64,000 bases of DNA from Sinonovacula constricta (taxonomy: Eukaryota; Mollusca; Bivalvia; Cardiida; Solecurtidae): NCBI GenBank assembly GCA_007844125.1, contig CM017571.1, positions 1-64,000 on the forward strand, given 5' to 3'. This document shows, in pieces, positions 48,067-60,598 of this stretch; the stretch's first letter is position 1; every line of letters begins with the position of its first letter. A model generated the notes under the pieces. That model was not told the DNA's origin, did no database searches, and saw only the letters and a program-made list of their open reading frames with translations. Position numbers and translations under genes: made by a program.

Positions 48067-48557
48067 TAAAGGTGGTATCCGACAGTTTGGACCAATTTCA
48101 TTTCTCTCATGTTACCAAATAAATAATTATTACCCGAACAGGCCCAGCGAAATGCTATTGATTGGGGTCCCTACATTCATTGTTAAAAGTAAAGCACGCC
48201 ACATGACATTATAGCAATGTATTTCTTATCCGAGCCATGCTGCACAGTTATGGATTTTTAAACCACGTGACCACTTACTGTCGAGATCGCATTATATGAT
48301 CATCCGAACAATCTGCTCTGACGTCGGTATCTATTTTTAGCCGAAATCCCGCCATGTTTATTTATAGATTTGGAAATAATGAACATTTATTTTTCACGAT
48401 TTATATTGTCCTAAAATTGAGGTATGGAATCAATAACCTTTACTTAAACTAAAGAAAACATGTATGAAGAAACTATGCGTAAATTCTTCAGAACATGGGT
48501 AAGATGGTGTCACATGTTTTGTGTATTGGTAAACTGACGGAGACCACTTTTAAATGA
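48067..48557 (-). mobile_element. MITE, AGGTGGTATCC family
   Basis: Starts 'taaaggtggtatccgacagt ttggacc' and ends 'ggtaaactgacggagaccacttttaa', about 490 bp. It lies only 255 bp from the donor side of the TM2 exon. Confidence 0.8.
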
Positions 48558-48811
48558 CACTTGGTACGTCACTCTTGTAAAATATTGCAGTGATCCTTTG
48601 TGGTTACGCTGTTGATTAATGTGCCAAAATCTGTGTCGGCATCCATCTCATTTTTTGCATACTTTTCTCAACTCATTGTAACAAAAACACGATATGTCAA
48701 TATGGCATTTATGTGAAGTAAATGGAAAAAAAACTCTCTTAGGAGCTTTAGTAAGAGAATGGTGGCCCTGCCAACTTTCTCTAATAAATAGAATGAAACG
48801 AAAACACTTAC

Positions 48812-48946
48812 CTGTAAACATTGGACAAAGATTGGCCCAAATTTTCAGAGCTCCACATTTGTGATACTGTCCCAACGCCAGCTCCATGTAGAACAAAGGT
48901 ATACCCAAAAATATCAACATTAGGAAATACGGGACGAGAAACGCTC
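48812..48946 (-). CDS. SLC6 transporter, exon with TM2 (first exon in window)
   Basis: This is the most 5' exon visible of a sodium/chloride-coupled SLC6 transporter of the plasma membrane. The acceptor is tttcag and the donor is gtaagt. It opens with two bases of a split Gly codon and closes with one base of another, giving 44 full codons between. The peptide starts [20 protein letters not shown] and continues [16 protein letters not shown]. This is the classic SLC6 TM2 ([13 protein letters not shown]) plus intracellular loop 1 and the start of TM3. The family normally has GGG just before it and NVWRFPY in TM1; no such exon is seen between here and 64000, so TM1 and the N-terminus lie outside the window. 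The next exon follows after an intron of about 11.9 kb and restores the Gly codon (G+GT). Seen: sequence, phases and splice sites. Known: family motif. Confidence 0.95.
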
Positions 48947-49509
48947 CTGAAAGTGAAAGAAAAATATAAATGAGAAAATAGGAGAAGCTGACCTGCGTTG
49001 TCTTTCACTACAATATTTGTACAAGAAGAACGCTGATGCAACGCATCAAAGACGACGCAAAAGTTTGTATTGTACCAGTCAGAGAATTATGGCAAAAATA
49101 TAAATGTATAGGAACACGGTACATAAGCTTGATATAATCGAAAATAAACATATTTGACTAGAATTATCTGACGACAGTTTTTTTCTGTGACAATCACAAC
49201 AGTTTTATACTGTGACAATCAAGACAGTTTTTGGTGTCACATTGGAATTTTAAGATTTTTTTTCTACATTTTTGCTTGATGATGAACCGTATTTCTGATT
49301 ACCGCTTGGATCCTATCGGTAAACATTCTGGTCATATGACTCTCCAGTGGCAATCAGCAAACGTGACCACAGTAGACTCCGCGCTACAGCGCGTCGTCAA
49401 TAAATGAATTATTATCTGAGGCCCTATTTATCATAAGAATTATTATCCAGTCTTCGCCCAATATATAGTTGTATATTTGTAAGTTTTGAGCTTTCTTTTT
49501 TAGTTTTTT

Positions 49510-49727
49510 ATGCATATCACAGCGACAATATTGTGGTCAAAATTGCGACATCATGCTTTTTTGATGGACAAATGTCTGGATTGAACCACCGGCTCGCCGC
49601 AGGCCAGCTGGAAGAGCTGTCCAAATTAAGTTCTTCACCCCGACCGGGACTCGAACCTATGCGGTGAGACTAAGAAGTCATAGGAGTTACTACTCAGTGA
49701 TGCTTCCATTTGGTCACGTGCTCTCCC
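49510..49727 (-). repeat. SINE family 3
   Basis: tatcacagcgacaatattgt (tail side) through gaccgggactcgaacctatg (box B complement) to ttggtcacgtgctctcccg. Confidence 0.75.
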
Positions 49728-51289
49728 GTCGTTCTTTTCATTTTACTGAGTTAATCAAATTGCCAACAATCCTTTCCTGCCCTATTTGACCTGTTGTATT
49801 CAGGTATTAGATGTGAAATAGCGACTAAATTGTATCCTGACAAAAAATATATCACTTTATGCAGCATTGTATTCTGGATTTTTTCAAATTTTAACAACTT
49901 TTCACCTCAGCTTACTTAAGTTGTACGAAATTTTATGTACTTGATCGACGTCTTCAAATCTGACCTTTAAATAATCTCATACATGTCAAATTTGGAAGAA
50001 TAAAAAATAAAGAAAACACAGTAGTGTCATTTGTTTTCTACATTTTCTAAATAAAAATACTCCAAAAACATGTGAAAAACTTCTTTCTCTCTTTGCTTTA
50101 ATTTTACTTTTTCGGACGAATTTTACACGCTGACCGCGATTCCTTGTTGCAATTTTGGAGTGAAGAAATTGACGCGATTTCATTGGATAAAATTGGAAAA
50201 CTAAAATCGGGTGATTTTATTCTTGGAAGGACGAGTGTTGCCCTAAATGATCGAACATGTAACATCGTAAAACGCTAAATGCCGACATTACACGAATATT
50301 CATGAGACTGATTACACATCTAATACCTTATAACGTAGTCACCTAAAGCAGTAATTGCTTTCTTTGTTTTACATTGCTAAAATGATATCTGTCATATTGT
50401 CTTCAGATTTAACAAAACAATTAAAATATTTTTAAAAGATATGCGACGTTGATTAGTCAGTACTACATTTCGAACCTCATTGTTACAGTTAAAATTGTTT
50501 AAATTGTAAAACTAGAGACATCAAAAGAATATACATTTTAACACCAGTCACTCGCTCAGTCTGCGCCTTTTATATGTAAAGTTTCTGACTTAATTGACAC
50601 GTGTTATTTTTAGTTAGGATATTTATCATGCATTATACACGCCAATGTTACGCCCCGGTGACTTTTAATAGGAACAATACGGTATATGCTTTTATCCGGA
50701 AGATGTGCCAATGCGATTCGCTGATATCTATTCGGGCTGAACTTGCACCAGAACTTGTCAGTACATGTAGGTCAAAAGTGAGGATAGACACTTACGCCGA
50801 AAAGTCAACAACATAAAGTCGACTCAGCAAAAATAAAACTTTTCATCTAGCAAGCCCATCTCCATACAGAGACTGAGACTGTTCGATCTCAATCCTCCAA
50901 TACCCAAGGAAACAATACAACTAAGACGAAGCGAAAAAATGAGTTGTCAGAAATGTAAATACTTCAGATTTCCATTTGCATGCACCGGTTGAAAGTAAAT
51001 TAAATCGTAAAAGTAAATTAAATTGGATTGTGAATGCAGTCCCGTAGGAATTGTCTGAATTGAGTTCTGAAATATCAGAAATAAAGACGCACATGTACGA
51101 ATATTGTAGTTCTATGATCTGTAGACGTGTTTTGAACTGGGCAAAGGTACATTTGAATGTAAATTGTCTTACAGAACAGCTTTAGAAGCTGTTATTGGCA
51201 GTATGAACATAATGATTTGGGGTTTAATTATGTGTATTAAAGCCAATGTAGTTTGAGCTGTAATTGAATGGACATAACAATGTTTATTT

Positions 51290-51519
51290 AGTTTAAACCT
51301 ATTTATTTATATTCGATTGGGAAACTAGTTCTTTTAACTTATATTAATCCCTCTCGACTATCCACTTCCTGGGTAGAACTAATACTCAAGTATGAATATG
51401 AATACCTGGAGCAATATGCAGTCAATAGTCTTGCTCAAGGACTAACATCACGTGGTCAGTTTCGGGGTTCGAACCCGGGACCCTCCGGGTCCATCGTCTT
51501 AACCACTAGACCACGAACG
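51290..51519 (-). repeat. SINE family 4
   Basis: On the minus strand: head gcgttcgtggtctagtggtt, box B gggttcgaaccccgaaactg, accacgtgatgttagtcctt, then the tail. It contains a small insertion (aatatgaatacctgg region) relative to 24680-24893. Confidence 0.85.
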
Positions 51520-51899
51520 CTCAAACTTTATTTATGTCAGTTAATGCTTTGTCATTTAAATTGTTATCGAAATATTTAAAGTCTTCATTGTTTTGGTTAA
51601 AATCATTTTGTTTGTCTTCGTCGTCCTTTTACTCACTGCGTTTGCAGTGTTACTGTTTTAGGGTAGCTGACATTGTTCAATCCTTTGTAGCGCGGCAAAA
51701 AGTAGTCCTAAGTATGTTCATGATAGGAAGGGAAACGAAAGGCAGAGCCGCATAGTTTACCTCCCAAAGCATAATCGCCATTAGTATGCCCAGCCTGATT
51801 TAATATGATGCAAATATGACTATAAATACAACACTTAATGGACTTCAAATCGATAAATGAACCACCTTAGAAATAAACTTCGACTGAAAAGTAGTAGGT

Positions 51900-52298
51900 C
51901 AATAGGAACTCCTCGGTCAAATCCGTCTTTGGGACAATCATCCCTAGAATGTATCTGGTGCAATGATACTTACTGAAATCACAATCGTTTTGTTCGCCGG
52001 AAGTCGGAAGAAGAATATGCCTAAAATGTAGTTCGCACAAAACATAAACACTGCCATCGTTTTGACAGCTACGTGTTTGCTGTACCGGGTAAATTTCGGA
52101 AGATCGGATGATCTAAATTTGAAGCCAACACGAATTGAAGTTTTATAGGCATCATACTGTATGAGCTGTCATCCGAGCTGCCATTTTTGTTTCGACGTCT
52201 GCCACAAAAGCAGTTCCATTTTGGAAATGGCCGAGGTGATCCGACTACCTACATACGTCCGAGAGATGATTCGTGAATTATATGAGGTGTTCCGATTG
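51900..52298 (-). mobile_element. MULE-type element, CAATCGGAAC family, 9-bp TSD
   Basis: Bounded by caataggaactcctcgg and gaggtgttccgattg, with gtagtaggt (51891-51899) and gttgtaggt (52299-52307) outside: 8 of 9 bases match. On the minus strand it keeps acaaaaATGGCAGCTCGG and the donor ttca|gtaagt. Confidence 0.88.
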
Positions 52299-52554
52299 GT
52301 TGTAGGTGTGATATAAGTGATGAGCTCTCTCGCCATACCCCAGACACTGGTTACGTTTCACTTGTTATTTAAAACTGCTCTCTCGTTTGAAACTTGAATT
52401 AAGACTGTCGATGCTTTCATCTCCTATACATACTGTACATATGTTGATAGTTCTTTACAATAATAGTTGTTTTGTTTGTATCTAATATTAATTTACCAGG
52501 TGCTTGCTGTAAGTTGACACACTCTGATGGGATATTTTATTTACACAATTTGAG

Positions 52555-52740
52555 AAAACCCTTTACGAAATGCGAGGTTGGAGCGCTCCATAAACCAGGT
52601 TTAAGCACCCCAGTCGGTCCTTTTGCCGATTGACCGTTTCAAGGCGGTAACTGCAGGTTTTTCTTTTTGTGTGTAATGTCTCGTCTCTGTCACCATGCTT
52701 TTGTCAACAGGCATTTCCAATTTAAATATCTAGTAATTTT
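52555..52740 (+). repeat. Dispersed repeat, 'GCACCCCAGT' family
   Basis: aaatgcgaggttggagcgct, gcaccccagtcggtcc, ttgccgattgaccgtttcaa, ggcggtaactgcagg: third copy. Confidence 0.75.
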
Positions 52741-53159
52741 TTTAGAACCTATCCTATTTTCCTGTATGTGATACATGTATAATTGTAGTCGCTGTTTAAA
52801 AACTAATTGTTATTGTTATTATCTCTTTGATTAAACTGAAGTAGCAAGTTACAAGGCACAGATTATCGACATTCGGCTACAAAAAATAGATAAACAAAAA
52901 AGTATGAAACCAATTTAACTTTAGGCCAACCGTAGCAGTCTGAAAACGAGGCTTTTATTTCAAAGCATGGCAGATAATAGGGAATAAGGAATTCAACAGA
53001 CCGATGACGAAATATCAGAAAGGAAAACAATCAAATAAGAGAAAAACGAGCAAAGGTCTGTCTCGTTTTTCGTCAAAAGTTAGAAACAATATTCTCAGAC
53101 AAACAAGATAATTACATTATGTTGACAGATTGGCGCTGTCTAGCTCACTGGATTATTTC

Positions 53160-53750
53160 CACAGTGGTTTAAATCTAGTCAGGGATTTCGACATTCAGGG
53201 GCTTCGACATTGGGTGAACCCTTGTCAGGGAATTAGACATTGGATAGACCTTAGTCAGGGAATTAGACATTGGATAGACCCTAGTCAGGGAATTCGACAT
53301 TCAGGGGCTTCGACATTGGGTGAACCCTAGTCAGGGAATTAAACATTGGATATACCCTAGTCAGGGAATTAGATATTGGATCGACCGTAGTCAGAGAATT
53401 GGATATGGCATGGGTCCTAGTCATGGAATTCGACATTGGATCGACCATAGATAATTTGTCATTTATTAGAGCATAGTCTAGAAATTCGAAATTGGACGGA
53501 TTCTAGTCAAGGAATTCGGCATTGTATGGACCCTAGTCAGGGAATTTGTTATTGCATTGACCCCAGTCAGAGAATTCGATATTGGATGGACTATAGTCAG
53601 ATAATTCGACATTGCATGGACTTAGTAAGGGAATTTGACATTGCATGGACCATAGTCAGTGAGTTCAACAATGGATTCATCCTATTCAGGGAATTTGACA
53701 TTGATTGTATGATCGACAGTGGATAGTCCCTAGTGAGTGAATTCGACATT
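53160..53750. repeat. Degenerate ~30-bp repeats flanking the main array
   Basis: Repeats of type ccctagtcagggaattcgac attgga, with variable length and many substitutions: an older or edge part of the array that follows. It is separated from it by a SINE insertion. Confidence 0.85.
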
Positions 53751-53992
53751 ATATTTTTTTAAATACATCGCAGCGACCATTTATGATCATTATAGCGACG
53801 TCCAGTTATTTGGTAAAGGAAGACCCCAGACAAATGTCTGGGTAGAACCACTGGTGCACCGCAAGTCAGCTGGAAGACCTTCCCACATTACGTCCTTCGC
53901 CCCGACCGGGACTCGAACCTATACGGTGAAAGGCTAAGTAGTCAGCGGAGTTAAAATCTGCTACTCTACCACTCTGCCACGATCGTCCCGAC
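53745..53992 (-). repeat. SINE family 3 inserted in the minisatellite
   Basis: Tail side taaatacatcgcagcgacca, box B complement gggactcgaacctatac, head ctctgccacgatcgtccc. The flanks read gacattata (53744-53752 and 53993-54001), a probable 9-10-bp target duplication, so the SINE landed between the degenerate and regular repeats. Confidence 0.85.
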
Positions 53993-54011
53993 GACATTAT
54001 ATTGAATATAA

Positions 54012-55730
54012 GTTGAAATTCGACATTGGATGGAACCTCGTCTGGGAATCCGACATTGGTTGGGCCCTAGTCTGGGAATCCGACATTGGTTGGGCCTTAG
54101 TCTGGGAATCCCACATTGGTTGGGCCTTAGTCTGGGAATCCGACATTGGTTGGGCCTTAGTCTGGGAATCCGACATTGGTTGGGCCCTAGTCTGGGAATC
54201 CGACATTGGTTGCGACCTAGTCTGGGAATCCGACATTGGTTGGGCCCTAGTCTGGGAATCCGACATTGGTTGGGCCTTAGTCTGGGAATCCGACATTGGT
54301 TGGGCCTTAGTCTGGGAATCCGACATTGGTTGGGCAGTAGTCTGGGAATCCGACATTGGTTGGGCAGTAGTCTTGGAATCCGACATTGGTTAGGACCTAG
54401 TCTGGGAATCCGACATTGGTTGGGCCTTAGTCTGGGAATCCGACATTGGTTGGGCCTTAGTCTGGGAATCCGACATTGGTTGGGTCCTAGTCTGGAAATC
54501 CGACATTGGTTGGGCCTTAGTCTGGGAATCCGACATTGGTTGGGCAGTAGTCTGGGAATCCGACATTGGTTGGGCAGTAGTCTGGGAATCCGACATTGGT
54601 TGGGCCTTAGTCTGGGAATCCGACATTGGTTGGGCCCTAGTCTGGGAATCCGACATTGGTTGGGCCCTAGTCTGGGAATCCGACATTGGTTGGGGCCTAG
54701 TCTTGGAATCCGACATTGGTTGGGCCTTAGTCTGGGAATCCGACATTGGTTGGGCCCTAGTCTGGGAATCCGAAATTGGTTGGGCCCTAGTCTGGGAATC
54801 CGAAATTAGTTGGGCAGTAGTCTGGGAATCCGACATTGGTTGGGCAGTAGTCTGGGAATCCGACATTGGTTGGGCCCTAGTCTGGGAATCCGACATTGGT
54901 TGGGCCCTAGTCTAGGAATCCGACATTGGTTGGGCCCTAGTCTGGGAATCCGACATTGGTTGGGCCTTAGTCTGGGAATCCGACATTGGTTGGGCCCTAG
55001 TCTGGGAGTCCGACATTGGTTGGGCCCTAGTCTAGGAATCCGACATTGGTTGGGCCCTAGTCTGGGAATCCGACATTGGTTGGGCAGTAGTCTGGGAATC
55101 GACATTGGTTGGGCCCTAGTCTGGGAATCCGACATTGGTTGGGCCCTAGTCTGGGAATCCGACATTGGTTGGGCCCTAGTCTGGGAATCCGACATTGGTT
55201 GGGACCTAGTCTAGGAATCCGACATTGGTTGGGCCCTAGTCTGGGAATCCGACATTGGTTGGGCCCTAGTCTAGGAATCCGACATTGGTTGGGCCTTAGT
55301 CTGGGAATCCGACATTGGTTGGGCAGTAGTCTGGGAATCCGACATTGGTTGGGCCCTAGTCTGGGAATCCGACATTGGTTGGGCCCTAGTCTGGGAATCC
55401 GACATTGGTTGGGACCTAGTCTAGGAATCCGACATTGGTTGGGCCCTAGTCTGGGAATCCGACATTGGTTGGGCCCTAGTCTGGGAATCCGACATTGGTT
55501 GGGCCCTAGTCTAGGAATCCGACATTAGTTGGGCAGTAGTCTGGGAATCCGACATTGGTTGGGCAGTTGTCTGGGAATCCGACATTGGTTGGGCCCTAGT
55601 CTGGGAATCCGACATTGGTTGGGCAGTAGTCTGGGAATCCGACATTGGTTGGGACCTAGTCTGGGGATCCGACATTGGTTGGGCAGTAGTCTGGGAATCC
55701 GACATTAGTTGGGAAGTCTGGGAAATAGTA
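54012..55730. repeat. 30-bp minisatellite, about 57 units
   Basis: Unit tgggccctagtctgggaatc cgacattggt, period 30 almost without exception; one unit near 55100 has lost a base. Main variation is at four positions after gggc (cctag, cttag, agtag, or gacctag). The array is open on both strands (plus LGPSLGIRHW, minus MSDSQTRAQP) only because 30 is a multiple of three. Confidence 0.97.
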
Positions 55731-55789
55731 GACTGTGTTCCTTCTACAGGCTTTTGTTGAGATACAGTACAAATATAACACATGAAAAG

Positions 55790-56340
55790 AAGTTGATGCG
55801 AAGCATTAAAGGCGACGCAAAAAGTTGGAGATGTATAGAGATTAAAGCAATATCGTTGAAAGTAACAGAGACACTTGAAACGTTATGATTTTTATTTGAA
55901 AGTTTTCAGTATACTTTACTTTTCGAGAAAAAGCCTTTATAACTTATATTCCTGAGATCATAGAAAGGCTTAAAACAAAATGAAAAAGAAAACAGGACAC
56001 CATTTAATAGGTTTTCTTAAGATGTTACATATGTAGAAAAAAAATCAAAATTATTATAATTAACTATAAAACTAGCACTAGCAGAAAATGCACATGTGCA
56101 GTAGCATCATACTACACAAATAAGTATTGTTCAGATGATATTTTTCTCGAACGTAGTTTGTGTTTTTTCAGTATCTTATTGTTTATTTTCAACGTTTTTT
56201 TGAAAGTTACAGACACACTAAAATAAATATAAAAATGAAAACATAAAATAGAACATCTTTTTTACTGAATTAGGACCCGTATTGATCAGGTTTAGAAAGT
56301 CCGCAAATCAAACTTTCCCCCGTGTGCAAATCAGTTAGAA
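55790..56340 (+). repeat. Duplicated segment, copy B (uninterrupted)
   Basis: Collinear with 44287-45120 minus its 320-bp insertion. It starts just after the minisatellite. A third partial copy of its beginning is at 49030-49075 (tgatgcaacgcatcaaagac). Confidence 0.75.
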
Positions 56341-56999
56341 TTCCATAGTAATATAAAAAAGAGACACGCATGTCTTCATTAACAAGTACCTATAACCGTC
56401 AGATGTACATTAATGTTAAGAAATTTAAAAAGTAACTATACCTCGTTTGCGTGGAAGTTACAAACAAAGAATAAATACAAATAAATATAAAACGAACACC
56501 ATTTACCGAATTAGGACCCGTATGTTGAGAACATTTTTATAGCGTCGCCAATAACTGATCAATGATCCTAATCAATAATAAAAATAATTAACATTTGTTA
56601 TTGATCAATATTTTTTGTCTGTTTAAATGATTCGATTGTTATATTTATTTTAAAAACAAAGAAAAAAAATTACAGATTCTTTTTATTCGACTGCGACGGG
56701 ACTCGATCTCTGGAGACCGTTAACATCAGAACAAATCTATAAACACTGCGCTATTCCACGATTGTCATCTTTGTGTTAGTAAAATTGATATTTTGTAGAA
56801 CGTGCCACTAAAGACACTGTCGATCTATTTTTAGAAATAGAGAAAAGGGTAAATTTTAAACAAATAACCAATCGTTTTCATTATATTTATAAACATATTA
56901 ATACAAAGAAAGAGGAAAACAGAAATAGGAAGGGAGGAGGAGGGCGTGGTAGGGAGGGTAGAGACAGTGGTTCTGGCTTGAAGCAAAATCCCAAGTAGA

Positions 57000-57450
57000 A
57001 TAGATAGTTTCCATGTGATGTCATCGACACTGATAAGACAGTTTAAGGCAGCCATCTTTGTGGGCAGAAGCTAATGCAGGCCGAAATCAAGAAATATGTG
57101 CTGTATTAAACTCACCACTGTGTTTTTATTTTTCAGTCTGTTTTACTGAATTTTATATCAAATTTAACAGCTTTTATAAAGTATTTTTAATATCAAAGCT
57201 ATATTTTGATAGTTTAAAAGGTTAAAGAAATACAACCGAAAATGATACACTGTTCATTTTGTTTTAAGTATGAGCCAATAGTTTTTTTATTTCTGTGTAT
57301 TAATTCTGTGTGCATTTATCGATTGTAAAAATATTGTATTTTAAAAATATGAATTTCAACAGCTTTCCAATGGTGTATAGCTTTTAATTTTCGGACCACA
57401 AATGAGGAAATTACAAGTAAATAAAATTTACCCTTCTATACAATGCATAT
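57000..57450. repeat. Dispersed ~450-bp repeat, copy 2
   Basis: Matches 6413-6865. On the minus strand it has acaaagATGGCTGCCTTAAAC (57055), opening a frame to 56831 that runs out of the repeat. Within 100 bp past its right side there is aaaaATGGCGGCCGAG and an inverted gtggaaactat. Confidence 0.6.
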
Positions 57451-58878
57451 GAAAATCCCTTGAAGTTACCAACAAAAATGGCGGCCGAGATAGGGATTTT
57501 CACTGATGTGGAAACTATTTATACGTGGCAAAGAAATCGAAGATAGATAAAGGACAGTAAGAAATTCACACACAAAAAAAAACAACAGTATTTAATCAGT
57601 AGAGAAAATAATGGAGTAAAAAGTGAATGGAAACTGTCATGCTACTTCGAAATGAAAAGAAAAATAATAATAACAAGGCAAAAATAAAACAGCAAGATTT
57701 GGAGAGCGATATAGATAAGACAGCATTAACGAACTTAAACGTTGAGGCCAACCCAACGAGAAAGAGACATCACAAGACTGAACAAAACCAACAACTTGCT
57801 CATAATTATTGTCAACTTTATTCCATTCGTTAACTTGCGCCTAACGGGTCTATTGTACATAATGTTCCCTAGACAATCAACGTTAATATGTGTACAACCC
57901 CTCACCACTCGCCATCAAGATGACAGATTTACATTGTCTAGCTCAGCAGTTCTCAAAAAATAACAACTGGTAAATTCTACGAACCGATAAATCTAGTTAA
58001 TTGGAAGTGCACTGTTATGCAAGATGTCGTTCAGTATGTAATATGTATATATATACTTTCCGAATGAGACGAGAGAAGATTGTCTGTCAAAAGAACAACA
58101 ACAACAGAGAGGACACAAGCAAATAATTGTGGAATATATATAGGTAAAGAACAACAGTTGAAAGCAACGGGGATGGCAAAGCATAAAAGAACGGGGGCGT
58201 TGCTAGGCATAACATGATGTATACACATGGTCGCTATGGGAATTTAGGGGCATGCTACATCCCCCGCCAACCTCAGCCCCCCACCCTGGCAGATTTAGAG
58301 ATTTTCTATATTGCGTGCTTGCTTCTGTGACTGTTACGGTATCGAGATATAATTAGATTTGATGTATTACATACATTTAAATATTAAAACAAGAATTGGG
58401 TTTAATTATGACATATATTTATTTTCAATAGTGAAGCTACTCAAACACATGCACACATTTTGTGGTAATGACCATTTATATAAAATTGAATCCCCGCTAT
58501 TTATTTATACAAGAAATACATCACTCGTTTTTATGCAAGCGTATTTTTATCAGCGTGTCTTCGATCGAGCAGAATGTCGCGATTTGAAAAAAAAACAAAC
58601 GAAAATTGAATTTAAGTCATTTTTAAAAATCGCTGCAGACAAATGGCTCAAGTGAAATATGTCAAGCTGACCAAAGGCAATAAGAAAATCAGGGGTAATT
58701 AAAACACAACCAATGTCAGCGCATGTGACGTAACGACTAGTGCATCATCCTAACAACTAAAATACATGGTTTTTGTGGGCTTTTTTTGTTTTGCCAATCA
58801 AATATTTGTAAACATTGTTTGTCTAGCGAAGCATGAAACGTAAAGTGGCTTACGACAAACAAATAGGTGCAATTCTGT

Positions 58879-59148
58879 TTGTTTGTTTGTTTGTTTGTTT
58901 GTTTGTTTGTTTGTTTGTTTGTTTGTTTGTTATATCGCACCGACACAATTATGGTCATATTGGCGACGTCCAGCTAATTATTGGTGAAGGAAGACCACAG
59001 ACTCATGATGGAACCACCGGTGCAGGTTAGCTGGAAAACCTCCCCACATAAAAATCCTCGACCCGACCGGGACTCGAACACAACAGTGCGGTGAGGGGCT
59101 GGGGAGTTTCAAGTCAACGACTCTAACCGCTCGGCCACATCCGCCCCT
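58879..59148 (-). repeat. SINE family 3 with (GTTT)n tail and 11-bp TSD
   Basis: On the minus strand: head ggcggatgtggccgagcggt, box B gttcgagtcccggtcgg, body, then (AAAC)n tail seen as gtttgtttgtttg at 58879-58930. It is flanked by tgcaattctgt on both sides (58868-58878; 59149-59159), a perfect duplication. Confidence 0.95.
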
Positions 59149-59319
59149 TGCAATTCTGTACACATCCCTCCACCAGATACTATCACGGTGTAATCGTTCA
59201 GGAGGGACTTATCCGAGAAATTCTGATTTGAAAATGAAGAGTAAAAAATAATTTGGTTTCTACTAGGGGCTACAAAAAATTTACTCAATCGATTTAGCGA
59301 TATCCACAATTTTACAAAC

Positions 59320-59497
59320 ATGTATTACCTATCTGAGCCACGGTGCACAGTTAGCTATTTTTAAACCAAGAAAACCATGTGACCACTGATGTTTTAGTTC
59401 ATCCACGTCATCCACTGGGTCTATTATTACCAGGAATTCCAATCGTTCTTACCATTGGTACATAAATAACATGTAGGCAAACTGTCGGATACCACCT
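59320..59497 (-). mobile_element. MITE fragment, AGGTGGTATCC family
   Basis: tattacctatctgagccacg through to taggcaaactgtcggatacc acctta: one end only. Confidence 0.65.
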
Positions 59498-59569
59498 TAA
59501 GAGGAGATAAAAAAATAAGAGAATGTAAAGACAGCAAAGACTGAAATTCAACATAGATTTGCCCAGTGA

Positions 59570-59780
59570 GCTTGTGGCTTAGTAGGAGAGTTGCCGACTT
59601 GTAACTCCTTTCACTGCTTAACCACGTGGATTCGAGTCCTGTTACGGGAGTAGGAGAGAATGTGGGAAGGCTTTCCATGTAAGCTGGTCGGTGTTTCTAC
59701 TCAAATCTTTCTTGGGTTCTTCTTCCGCCAAAATAGCCGAACATCGCGATAATGACCATAATTCGTCGCTACAATGTTTT
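59570..59780 (+). repeat. SINE family 3, plus-strand copy
   Basis: tgagcttgtggcttagtagg (degenerate box A), gtggattcgagtcctgttac (box B), then ggaaggctttccatgtaagc and tgaccataattcgtcgctac. The only plus-oriented long member here. Confidence 0.75.
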
Positions 59781-60049
59781 TCGGGAAGAAAACATCAAAC
59801 AATTCTACTTCATTTACAGCATTCGTTCTTTCAGAGATCTTGTGTGTTATGCACACACTATCTTCAGACATTTAACATTAGTGCGACATAAGGATGGCAG
59901 ATTTGCACGAGTTAGCTCAAAGGATACATTTAAGAAATGTTCACATTGCACTGGTAAATCTAGTTTACGGAAGGTATACCGTTTGACAGTTGTGGTTGTG
60001 TAGAAGAGTGTACGAAAGGTAAAGAATGTGTGAAAATGACAGATGCGAG

Positions 60050-60280
60050 ACGAAAACGGGAAGGATGAGAAAGAAGAAGAAAAGAAGAAGGAAAAGGAGT
60101 AGGAGAAGAAGAAAAAAGAAGGGGAAGAAGACGATGATGAAGAAGAAGGAGAAGACGATTACAAAGAAGAAGGAGAAGAAGACGAAAAAGGAGAAGAAGG
60201 AAAAGAAAGAAAAAGAAGTAGGAAAATGAGAAAAAGAAGACGAAGAAGACGAGGAAGAAAGAAGAAGAAAAATGGAGGTG
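60050..60280. repeat. (GAA)-rich purine tract
   Basis: About 220 bases of gaagaa/gaaaaag/ggaagaag with almost no pyrimidines. It would be pyrimidine-rich on the transcribed gene strand. Confidence 0.95.
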
Positions 60281-60398
60281 GTGAGGCCATCAACAAGGAA
60301 ATAGAAATAACTATTGATTGATACAGTGCAAACAATACCTTAATTAAAGAGCAACGTATGATGTAACTAGACAGAGAAAAATATGCTTTTCTTCTTTT

Positions 60399-60598
60399 TT
60401 TTATTTTGTTTTTGAAATACATTGCAGCGACACTTTATGAGCATTATAGCAACGTTCAGCTTTTTGGTGGAGGAAGACCCCAGACACATGTCTGGGTAGA
60501 ACCACCGGCGCACCGCAAGTCAGCTGGAAAACCTTCCCACATTAGGTCCTTCATCTCTAACGGGACTCGAACCCACGCGAAGAGAGGCTAAGCAGTAT
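60399..60598 (-). repeat. SINE family 3, head missing
   Basis: tttgtttttgaaatacattgc, through gaccccagacacatgtctgg, to gggactcgaacccacg; stops before box A. Confidence 0.8.

Larger units (their letters stand above)
36903..48811 (-). other. 11.9-kb intron between TM2 and TM3 exons
   Basis: Holds MITE fragments (36952-37330), a MULE-type element (37395-37720), a 22-bp palindrome (37890-37911), anonymous DNA (37920-39540), the 38-bp forkhead/ATF-word array (39555-40530), SINEs (41813-42009; 42188-42507), anonymous DNA (42600-44000), repeats duplicated elsewhere (44018-45120), poly-A (45241-45267), an AT-rich stretch (45300-46430), nested MITEs (46433-47530) and a MITE (48067-48557). Confidence 0.75.

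Noticed and set aside
53160..55730. CRISPR-like array
   Set aside because: Units are contiguous without spacers, and the DNA is eukaryotic.
54012..55783. Long open frames on both strands (LGPSLGIRHW and MSDSQTRAQP repeats)
   Set aside because: They exist only because the minisatellite period is 30 bases. No start context, no splice evidence and no non-repetitive part.
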